The notes under the pieces: model-generated | What the model was told of the DNA's origin: nothing | Seen by the model: only the letters and a program-made list of their open reading frames with translations | Database searches by the model: none | Assembly: GCF_900059565.1 (NCBI RefSeq) | Contig: NZ_FIZW01000002.1 | Span: 496,001 to 560,000 of the forward strand | Length of the DNA: 64,000 nucleotides | Origin: Murdochiella massiliensis | Lineage (GTDB): Bacteria > Bacillota > Clostridia > Tissierellales > Peptoniphilaceae | Reading direction: 5' to 3' | Shown here: one piece after another, positions 44,440 to 51,350 of the stretch | How the letters are laid out: each line of letters starts with the position of its first letter | Position numbering within the stretch: position 1 is the stretch's first letter | Translations under genes and position numbers: made by a program

Positions 44440-45016
44440 TCCTGGTAATAACACGAAATTTTTTCCTTTGTCAAGGGCGGCGTCAGAGACGGCGGCCCTG
44501 ATAACATTTCGCTTTAAACATTCGTCAGGGGCGGCGGCCCTGATAAAACCATAATTTCGAACGTTGTCAGGCCTGGGGCAGCCCTGACAAATAGCAGAAA
44601 TAGAACATCGTCAGGGTCGGCGGCCCTGTCAAGGACGTAATATGAAAGATCGTCAGGGGCCGATCTGCCCTGATAAATGACGGAAATGGAACATTGTCAG
44701 GGGCGACGTCCCTGTTAAGGACGTAATAATGAACGTTGTCAGGAGCCACTCATCCCTGAGAAATGACGAAAATGGAACATTGTCAGGGACGGCGACCCTG
44801 TTAAGGACGTAATATGAAAGATCGTCAGGGGTGCCACCCCTGATATAAACGTAATTTCGAACATCGTCAGGGGCCGATTTGTCCTGATAAATGACGGAAA
44901 TGGAACACTGTCAGGGACGGCGACCCTGTTAAGGACGTAATATGAAAGATCGTCAGGGGTGCCACCCCTGATATAAACGTAATTTCGAACATCGTCAGGG
45001 GCCGATTTGCCCTGCG
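44440..45016. repeat. Second hairpin array, about 13 units of 41-47 bases
   Basis: Units run CCCTGAT or CCCTGTT, about 20 bases such as AAATGACGGAAATGGAACAT, then GTCAGGG and a linker of 6-9 bases rich in CGGCG. Two or three unit types alternate, and a block of three units is repeated almost exactly (44793-44902 and 44920-45010). The frame of the hairpin is the same as in the 14956 array, though the loop sequence differs. No coding frame is convincing. The stretch 44241-44440 before it holds no gene I can support. Confidence 0.8.
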
Positions 45017-45029
45017 GAATGACAAAAAA

Positions 45030-45078
45030 GGAGCCGGCCTACGGCCGGCAGTTTGAAAACGCCGCCGAAGGCGGCTCC
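45030..45078. other. Three-way-junction-like inverted repeats
   Basis: GGAGCC (45030) pairs with GGCTCC (to 45078) around two inner hairpins, GGCC-TAC-GGCC and CCGCC-GAA-GGCGG. It lies between the second and third hairpin arrays. Confidence 0.55.
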
Positions 45079-45131
45079 GCTTTGATATCTGCGCCGCCAA
45101 CAATGAGTCGAGCGGCGCTCCGCTTGTCCGA

Positions 45132-45595
45132 CCCTGGCTGCGACATTTTGTTTCTTCCAGCCGGGGCTCAAAATACCGTGGTTGACCCTGGCTGGCGCGC
45201 ACGGATTAACGTAGCCAGGGTTCGTGTTAAAAAATTGACCCTGGCTACAGCATTTTGTTTCTTCTAGCCGGGGCTCAAAATACCGTGGTTGACCCTGGCT
45301 GGCGCGCACAGATTAACGTAGCCAGGGTTCGTGTTAAAAAACTGACCCTGGCTATGACATTTTGTTTCTTCCAGCCAGGGCTCAAAATACCGTGGTTGAC
45401 CCTGGCTGGCGCGCGCGGATTTCCGTAGCCAGGGTTCATGCCAAAAAATTGACCCTGGCTATGACATTTTGTTTCTTCCAGCCAGGGCTCAAAATACCGT
45501 GGTTGACCCTGGCTGGCGCGCACAGATTTCCGTAGCCAGGGTTCGTGCCAAAAATTCGACCCTGGCTATGCCATCTTGTTTCGTCCAGCCAGGGT
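45132..45595. repeat. Third hairpin array, 107-base composite unit
   Basis: Two half-units alternate: A (54 bases, starts 45132, 45239, 45346, 45453, 45560) and B (53 bases, starts 45186, 45293, 45400, 45507). Each begins CCCTGGCT and closes AGCCAGGG or AGCCGGGG about 20 bases later. A has the loop ATTTTGTTTCTTCC; B has GGCGCGCACGGATT. The last A is cut off. The minus strand is open in short frames (MRASQGQPRYFEP...), which follows from the repeat and is not evidence of a gene. Confidence 0.85.
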
Positions 45596-45695
45596 CGTGA
45601 ACAATATTCGATCCAATACTGCGTTGCCCGCCGCGAGTTCAAGTGAAAAAATCGGGGGGGGGCAGAGATGGGTTAAGTTAATCAATGCATAAAAG

Positions 45696-45729
45696 AAAGC
45701 CGCTGGAATCTATGGATTCCAGCGGCTTT
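45696..45729 (-). terminator. Terminator left behind downstream of the tRNA fragment
   Basis: AAAGCCGCTGGAATC pairs with GATTCCAGCGGCTTT around TATG. It is the former terminator of the disrupted tRNA gene. Confidence 0.8.
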
Positions 45730-45736
45730 AACAATT

Positions 45737-45779
45737 CGTGCCATCGGGGATTCGAACCCCGGGCCTCCACTTCCGGAGA
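45737..45779 (-). other. Displaced 3' tRNA fragment = left attachment site of the prophage
   Basis: The minus strand reads CTCCGGA (anticodon loop, CCG, Arg), AGTGG, variable AGGCC, T-arm CGGGGTTCGAATCCCCG and acceptor ATGGCAC. There is no D-arm or 5' half: upstream on this strand the sequence is phage DNA (from about 45780). Integration into a tRNA 3' end displaces such a fragment; the intact tRNA-Arg(CCG) should sit beyond 64 kb. The 328 bases up to the holin gene hold short repeats (ATTGAGGACAAA at 45893 and 45904) and the late terminator, no clear gene. Confidence 0.75.
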
Positions 45780-45985
45780 ACGATTTGCGAAAATTACTAG
45801 GTTTTAAAATGTTAACAAAATGGGCATTTTACTAGCGTTGAGACAAGATGAGTATATTTGGTTTTACCAAAATAAAGCCTATTTTAGAACTGATTGAGGA
45901 CAAATTGAGGACAAAAAAAGCGGAGAAGAGAGGGATTATTCCCCCTCTTCTTACAAGATTTTTAGTCACGCAATTTACTGCACAC

Positions 45986-46019
45986 AAAAAAAGACCGCCA
46001 CATTTTTGTGACGGCCTCT
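45986..46019 (-). terminator. Terminator of the phage late operon
   Basis: On the minus strand AGGCCGTCACA and TGTGGCGGTCT form a stem around AAAA, followed by seven T residues. Confidence 0.85.
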
Positions 46020-46107
46020 TCTCATCCCGATAGCGCGCTTCAACCAGCGTATCTTGCCGGTCTTTTTAATCGGTCGCGCATCGTCATGCGCTATAGATAG
46101 TATAGCA

Positions 46108-46338
46108 CTACTTCTCCTCTACATCGTAGTTTGTCAGAACAATTTTATCGGACATATAGCTATCATGATAGCCCTTGAGTATTGTCCCTGCGCACGCGGT
46201 AATAGCGCCTAGGATAGTGAGCACAATCTCTGTATGTTCAAAGCCAGTCGCCTTACCCACCACACCAATGCAGGTAATCACGGCGGGAAGAATGATTTGC
46301 ACAATCAACTTTAATGTGTCGTATGTTTTGTTTGTCAT
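46108..46338 (-). CDS. Phage holin (Dp-1-like)
   Basis: The 76-residue protein has two membrane helices (LIVQIILPAVITCIGVVGKATG and IVLTILGAITACAGTIL) and a short charged tail, the layout of Dp-1-type holins. It permeabilises the membrane for the endolysin. The ATG overlaps the endolysin stop by four bases. It is the last gene before the prophage end. Confidence 0.85.
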   Translation of the reverse strand: MTNKTYDTLKLIVQIILPAVITCIGVVGKATGFEHTEIVLTILGAITACAGTILKGYHDSYMSDKIVLTNYDVEEK

Positions 46339-47243
46339 TTTACGGCCTCCTGCAAAAATTTGCCAATGTTAATAAGCACCTCTCGTCTGTCTTTGCCAGT
46401 CAAGACCTTGTCCGCTCCTTTAATCGTTGCCCCACCGACTTGGATGGTAAAAAATCCATTAAACGGATTGTCGCCCTTGATAAGTGTTGCTGTCTTGCAA
46501 AGACCGACAAGACCATTTAGCAAGGCGATGGCATTGGCATAGTCTCCGTCGTTTTTATAGCAAACCATTACGTTTTTGTCTTTTAACATGTTGTCCCCCC
46601 TGCTTTTTTCCGCTTGTCTCGGCCATCCGTTAAGGCCTGCCGACTTAATGACCGTCGGATAATCAACATACGCTATGTTAAGGTCGGATGTGTCGATACC
46701 GTCCCCATACTTGCCACCACTTGACGTGTATTGCCACAGCCCGCAAGGCATACTCGGTTCGGAAACACCCCAATGTGCTAGCCATAAGTCATATCGTTTA
46801 AGCTCAGGGCGCTTGGCGTACAAATTTTGTGCCCATGACTTTGACGCGTACCACATAGCGTAATATCCGTTACGCTCAATGGCTTGCAGTTGCATTACCA
46901 ACATGTCGGCAATAACCTGCCATGACGGGTCGCCATTCTTGCTTCTCCAACCGTCGGCGTCTTCGGTATCGATAACTACGGGTAATGTCGGTTTAAGCCC
47001 TCGCAAGGCATTAAGATAACCGTAAATCTCTTGCCGTGCTTCGCTCATGGTAGTAGCGTAGGTATAGTGGTAAACTCCCCATGGCAAGCCCTGCTCTTTT
47101 ACCTCTTTAACGTTTTGTTTGAAGCGCTCGTCGTAGTTATACCAACCATAACTTGCCCTGATCATCACCCCGCCAATGCCATCGGATTTAACCTTGCTCC
47201 AATTTATAGAGCCGTTGTGGTTTGATATGTCAATTACTTTCAT
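46335..47243 (-). CDS. Phage endolysin, GH25 muramidase
   Basis: The 302-residue lysin has a GH25 lysozyme domain (residues 1-195): VIDISNHNGSINW, MIRASYGW, VVIDTEDADGW with the catalytic acidic pair, and LWLAHWGV. A C-terminal part of about 85 residues (VMVCYKNDGDYANAIALLNG) resembles a cell-wall-binding repeat. It cleaves the glycan of peptidoglycan at lysis. I chose ATG 47243 with AAAGGAGG upstream. Confidence 0.92.
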   Translation of the reverse strand: MKVIDISNHNGSINWSKVKSDGIGGVMIRASYGWYNYDERFKQNVKEVKEQGLPWGVYHYTYATTMSEARQEIYGYLNALRGLKPTLPVVIDTEDADGWRSKNGDPSWQVIADMLVMQLQAIERNGYYAMWYASKSWAQNLYAKRPELKRYDLWLAHWGVSEPSMPCGLWQYTSSGGKYGDGIDTSDLNIAYVDYPTVIKSAGLNGWPRQAEKSRGDNMLKDKNVMVCYKNDGDYANAIALLNGLVGLCKTATLIKGDNPFNGFFTIQVGGATIKGADKVLTGKDRREVLINIGKFLQEAVK

Positions 47244-47318
47244 TGTGTCCTCCTTTCGAGGCATAAAAATAGCGCGGTGGGTAATCACCACGCTTTTGAC
47301 ATACTAAAATCAATTACG

Positions 47319-48038
47319 TTATACCTTTTTTATCACCCCATTCTGCCGCACGTACACCGCTGACGGCTTTACAAGCTGTTGGCCTTGCTTAACCCATAGG
47401 CCACCGATACGTTTTGTGCCGACGAAAATGGCGGGAAATCGTGGCGGTGGGTTGTATGCGGCAAGGAGCTCTCTCTCTGTTGCATTATCAAGTGTCCATT
47501 TTGTATATGAATAAGTGCCGTATGGCTTGTTTTCGAAGAATACGATTTTTGTATACCTTTTCAAAGCACTGTCAAATTTCATATACAGCCTGTTAAAGTT
47601 CGGTACGGAATACTCTCCAAATTGAAGATCACAAATGCCCCCATCACCAAGGAAAATACAATCCTGTTTTTCACTATATTTCGCGTACTCTACTTTATTT
47701 GTGCCCGACTGAAAAACTCGCACCTTTGTTTGGTCGAACCATTCTGGGCGCGCCTCAATTGTCCCATTTGCGGCATTGCGATAAAAAACTCTATCAAACC
47801 CGCCATAGTTCTCGCCTGTCGTTGACTTGTAGCAATAAATGGACGTGCTTCCACTTCTCTCAAAATAGCCACGGTCTTCTGTATAGAATCGATCCTGCAC
47901 GGGGGCTTCTACTTCGCCAAATGTCCCATCCGCCAGCAAAGGATAAACCGGATTTTCCCACTTTATGGCTATACTTGTTCTTTTTTCGATTACGAAACTA
48001 AGTTCCTTCAATCGCTCAAGCGTCATATACTCTGCCAT
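47319..48038 (-). CDS. Phage tail-tip or appendage protein of unknown function
   Basis: The 239-residue protein lies between the lysis genes and the tail fibre genes. It has no recognised domain and is rich in aromatic residues and Gly (RFYTEDRGYFERSGSTSIYCY), as in small structural or receptor-binding proteins. ATG 48038 follows GGGGGTG. It could be a receptor-contact protein. Confidence 0.5.
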   Translation of the reverse strand: MAEYMTLERLKELSFVIEKRTSIAIKWENPVYPLLADGTFGEVEAPVQDRFYTEDRGYFERSGSTSIYCYKSTTGENYGGFDRVFYRNAANGTIEARPEWFDQTKVRVFQSGTNKVEYAKYSEKQDCIFLGDGGICDLQFGEYSVPNFNRLYMKFDSALKRYTKIVFFENKPYGTYSYTKWTLDNATERELLAAYNPPPRFPAIFVGTKRIGGLWVKQGQQLVKPSAVYVRQNGVIKKV

Positions 48039-48074
48039 CACACCACCCCCTACACCTTAAATCTGTGTTTTTCT

Positions 48075-48356
48075 TTATCTCAGCAACACACCAACGATAT
48101 AGCCGATAATAGAGCTAACAAACGTCGTTATAACCGCAATTTTTGCTGTGTTATAGGTCTCTTTGTCCTCGGATAAAAGCTTTTCAAGCTTCGCATTGAT
48201 CGCCGTTAATGTTTTATCCGTCGCTTGCCGCCACTGGTACTCGGCGCTGTAGTTGCGCTCCAAGTCGCGGATGCGCCCTTCATGCTCAGTGAGAACCGTG
48301 TCATGGCGCTGTACCCGTGCGCCCACTACTTCAAGAGTGGTTTTGTCTTGTTCCAT
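48075..48356 (-). CDS. XhlA-like phage protein (coiled coil plus membrane anchor)
   Basis: The 93-residue protein has a coiled-coil region (DTVLTEHEGRIRDLERNYSA, then INAKLEKLLSEDKETYNTAK) and one C-terminal membrane helix (TTFVSSIIGYIVGVLL), the pattern of XhlA/hemolysin-type proteins found in lysis modules. AAGGAAG precedes the ATG. A role in holin function is likely. Confidence 0.7.
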   Translation of the reverse strand: MEQDKTTLEVVGARVQRHDTVLTEHEGRIRDLERNYSAEYQWRQATDKTLTAINAKLEKLLSEDKETYNTAKIAVITTFVSSIIGYIVGVLLR

Positions 48357-48456
48357 CGCATCTTCCTTTCTTCCCCTAACGTAAAACCCCGCGCTAGGAA
48401 ATGTCGCGGGGCATCGGTCAGGTCTTCACTTTTCACACCGCTGCGAAAGGGCAGCT

Positions 48457-49119
48457 CTAATTTTGCGGTTTGTTTTGAGCAAGATCCCAGGTAGGATACC
48501 CTGTCTCCGGACCATCATTCGTGTCGACAGTGGCGTAGTATCGTGCGCCCATATAGTCTACCTCGGTACCCTTTGGATACTTTACGCCCACTTTCGGCTC
48601 TGGTTGTTTGTCGTTACCAGCCCCAGTCCAGTAGTCAGCTCCATACTCACCTGTAGGTGCCATGGTCGTATGGTCGTATACCATATCTCGTTTTGCGCGG
48701 TACAGTACCTTGCCGCCCTGTTCGCGACAATAATCGCCTGCGTCAATACTCATACCATCCACTAACTCAGGGTACAGTCTTGCCACCTCGTCGGTCATGG
48801 TTGCCTTATCGTCGCCTGTCATCATTTTGGCTAACGCGTCCTGCGCAGCTTTTAACTTTGCTTCGGCTTTTACCTTGTCCGCTTCGGCCTTTTCCCTTGC
48901 TTCTTCCGCCACCACTCTTGCGCTCTTTGCATCATCAAGTGCTTTTTCTTCGGCTGTGCGCAAAGTGGATAACGCCTCAGCCAGCTTATCCAGCACGTCT
49001 TTTTGTACGTCATCGGCTGATACTGTTTTCGGCGCTGTTCCATCTCGCCATTTAAGAGTCATCGTCCCCGCCGCGGGAAAGTATTGCAAGTAGTCAATGT
49101 TGGTCAAAATATTGTCCAT
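48457..49119 (-). CDS. Phage tail protein with coiled coil and carbohydrate-binding end
   Basis: The 220-residue protein has an N-terminal attachment part (WRDGTAPKTVSADDVQ), a coiled coil rich in A/E/K (about 60-115), and a C-terminal segment VKYPKGTEVDYMGARYYATV followed by PTWDLAQN. That segment resembles carbohydrate-binding modules of the CBM5/12 (chitin-binding type 3) class. It probably binds a wall sugar on the host. It follows the baseplate gene by 11 bases. Confidence 0.65.
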   Translation of the reverse strand: MDNILTNIDYLQYFPAAGTMTLKWRDGTAPKTVSADDVQKDVLDKLAEALSTLRTAEEKALDDAKSARVVAEEAREKAEADKVKAEAKLKAAQDALAKMMTGDDKATMTDEVARLYPELVDGMSIDAGDYCREQGGKVLYRAKRDMVYDHTTMAPTGEYGADYWTGAGNDKQPEPKVGVKYPKGTEVDYMGARYYATVDTNDGPETGYPTWDLAQNKPQN

Positions 49120-49130
49120 TGTTATCCTCC

Positions 49131-50825
49131 TTAAATCTTGAGATAGATTGTGCCGTCAGGGTCACTGCTTGTACTATCCGCCGTCGGGTCAGTAGTTACA
49201 ATTTTGATTTTGTCTTGTTTGCCATCTACTTGTCCTCGCAAGGCCGATACGTCGGATGATGAGGCTTTGCTGTTTACGACACTTTGCAATGCCGATACGT
49301 CGCTAGCGTTGGCTTTTGCGTTTAGGTCGGATTTATCAGCTTTGTTATTGACGGTTGATTGTAGGGACGATAAAGCGGATGTCGTTGCGTAGTTAGACAA
49401 GGTGGATGTTTTGGCATAGTTGGATAGTGCCGACTTATCCGCTTTGGTAGATAGATCGGTCTTTGTCGCATATCCGCTAAGGTCCGGCTTTTGAATAGTC
49501 ACGTCTCCAGTCTGCCCGTTAACGCTTGTGACCTTAATATCCGACTTGTCCGCTTTTGCGGATAGGTCAGCCTTGTCGGCTTTTGTAGACAGCTCGGTTT
49601 TGGTCGCATAGTCGGCTAGTGCCGATTTGGTCGCATACCCGCTAAGGTCCGGGGCAGGGATGGTGACATCGCCCGTCATGCCGTTAACGCTCTTGACCTT
49701 GCCAGCCTCGGCCAGGGCAGCATTAACCTTGCCAACACTCGGCACGGTGTACGGTGCGGACTCTGACGACATACCCGACACGCGTACGACGCCCGTCGCC
49801 AGTTCGGTGGCGTTTGGTATCACGCCTTGCATCGTCTTATCCCATCCAGCAAAGGTCGCCTTGCGCTTGTTCTCCGCGTCCACTCGTGCGCTCTCTTGGT
49901 TTTGGCGGGTCGTCTCGTTTTTTGCTCGTGCTCCCTCGGCCGATTGACGGCTGCTCTCAGCGCTTTGCCGTGTTGACTCGGCGCTTGCACGTGCCGACTC
50001 TTCTTTTTTGCGGGCGTCCTCGTTAACCTGTCTGGTTCGCTCATTTTGTTGCCGCATACTCTCGGCGTCATTGCGACTTGACTCGGCAGAAACACGCTCA
50101 CTTTCTGCGTTTTTGCGTGACTGCTCCGCACTCTCGCGACTCGATTCCGTTTTCTTGCGGCTCTGTTCGGAACTTGCACGGCTTTGCTCTGCACTTTTTC
50201 GGTTAGACTCCGCACTCTCACGCCCACTCTCAGCGCTTTTGCGTGCACTCTCGGCCGACTCTCTCGCCGACTCTTTGGATGCACGACTCGCTTCGCCTTG
50301 CTCGATGGTTTTAAGGTCGTTTGCAGCACGATTTGCCGTGTCTCTTGCCTCAGTGGCGATTTTTGTACTCTCGTTGATAAGACCGCGTGCCTCGGTAGCA
50401 AGGGTAGTCACGATGCCGTAGTCGACGTACACCGAGTCGCCCTGTGCTGTACCTGTGTCAATGGCACGGCCAACGAGGATCGTTTTTGCGGTTGTGGATA
50501 ACTTTTCGCGGCCGTCAATCGTCATCACAATCTGCACGGTTGCGTATCCGTCACTGCGCACGACCTCGGGCGGTACCGTGCATATCCACGTGTCCGCTTC
50601 GGGCTTGGCAATAGTTGCTACTTGGTAATAGGTTTTGCCCGTCTCGTCCTGCAATCCCCAGCATCTAACCTGGATGTTGTCCGACGGTTTGATTACCTTT
50701 CCGTCGCTGCCGACAAAGGTCACGATGTACCCGCGCCCTGATTCACCTGCGGTGGCGACGATGTCGGGGAGATAGGGTCGGTCGAGATAAATGGTTATGG
50801 CTTTATAGCCTGCACGGTTACTCAT
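49131..50825 (-). CDS. BppU-like baseplate/fibre protein with heptad repeats
   Basis: The 564-residue protein has a BppU-type N-terminal domain (residues 1-130: AITIYLDRPYLPDIVA, VRCWGLQDETGKTYY). A long coiled coil follows, built of seven-residue repeats of the type ESARxSA (about 185-320), then collagen-poor fibre repeats with SVNGMTGDVTIPAPDLSGYA and SVNGQTGDVTIQKPDLSGYA, and ADKSDL-type spacers. It is likely a side fibre or receptor-binding adaptor. I chose ATG 50825, with AAGGGGGTG upstream. Confidence 0.78.
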   Translation of the reverse strand: MSNRAGYKAITIYLDRPYLPDIVATAGESGRGYIVTFVGSDGKVIKPSDNIQVRCWGLQDETGKTYYQVATIAKPEADTWICTVPPEVVRSDGYATVQIVMTIDGREKLSTTAKTILVGRAIDTGTAQGDSVYVDYGIVTTLATEARGLINESTKIATEARDTANRAANDLKTIEQGEASRASKESARESAESARKSAESGRESAESNRKSAEQSRASSEQSRKKTESSRESAEQSRKNAESERVSAESSRNDAESMRQQNERTRQVNEDARKKEESARASAESTRQSAESSRQSAEGARAKNETTRQNQESARVDAENKRKATFAGWDKTMQGVIPNATELATGVVRVSGMSSESAPYTVPSVGKVNAALAEAGKVKSVNGMTGDVTIPAPDLSGYATKSALADYATKTELSTKADKADLSAKADKSDIKVTSVNGQTGDVTIQKPDLSGYATKTDLSTKADKSALSNYAKTSTLSNYATTSALSSLQSTVNNKADKSDLNAKANASDVSALQSVVNSKASSSDVSALRGQVDGKQDKIKIVTTDPTADSTSSDPDGTIYLKI

Positions 50826-50961
50826 TGTGCACCCCCTTGCTTTGCAGCTCCGCCACACGTGCCGCCACAAGGTCATGCAGGTTGCCAACGTTTCCTATGG
50901 CGTCAAGTGTCAGACGCCCTGCAATAACTGACTTGGCCATTAAATCGACAATAATGCTCAT
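50818..50961 (-). CDS. Short XkdX/CD1375-like phage protein
   Basis: A 47-residue frame (MSIIVDLMAKSVIAGRLTLD, then LHDLVAARVAELQSKG) lies between the tail genes. It overlaps the stop of the 126-residue protein by four bases and the start of the baseplate gene by eight. Small proteins of this size and pattern occur at the same place in XkdX-bearing phages. Function is unknown. Confidence 0.6.
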   Translation of the reverse strand: MSIIVDLMAKSVIAGRLTLDAIGNVGNLHDLVAARVAELQSKGVHNE

Positions 50962-51338
50962 TGCGCACCCCCTTTGGCGTTACTCATCATTACGGCGAGC
51001 TCCACAAGACCGCCCTGCAATGTTTTAACGTCGTCGCTGGTCTTGGCGAGGTCTGACGCCGTTTTGGCAAGGTTGCGGTCGTAGGTTTCGACTGTAAAAG
51101 CATCAATCTTTCGGCGGTCAAGCTCTAGGATCTCAACAAGCTTTTTCTCAGCCAGTTCCTCCTCAGTGATGCCGGAGGAGATAAAGTCGATATAATCCTG
51201 CCCCTGCACGACAATCTCCCCGCGTACCGTGCCAAGGTTATTTTTTGTCGTTTGGAAGCCTAACTTGACGCCAACAAACGTTGGTGCCTTGGCCGTCGGG
51301 TCGGTCATGTAAAACTTATCTACAATGTCTAATTGCAT
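50958..51338 (-). CDS. Small phage tail-region protein
   Basis: The 126-residue protein follows the tail-associated endopeptidase gene by 12 bases. It has a beta-rich N-terminal half (GVKLGFQTTKNNLGTVRGEI) and a helical C-terminal half (LAKTASDLAKTSDDVKTLQG). It may be a DUF1366-type protein; function is unknown. Confidence 0.5.
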   Translation of the reverse strand: MQLDIVDKFYMTDPTAKAPTFVGVKLGFQTTKNNLGTVRGEIVVQGQDYIDFISSGITEEELAEKKLVEILELDRRKIDAFTVETYDRNLAKTASDLAKTSDDVKTLQGGLVELAVMMSNAKGGAQ

Positions 51339-51350
51339 ATTGTTCTCCTC

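Noticed and set aside
44298..45642. Short minus-strand ORFs with repeated MRASQGQPRYFEP-type peptides
   Set aside because: They arise from translating the hairpin repeats; units of 53 and 54 bases change the frame, and there are no ribosome sites.
45848..46033. 61-codon plus-strand ORF next to the attachment site
   Set aside because: It has no ribosome site, runs through the late terminator hairpin and resembles no family; probably chance.
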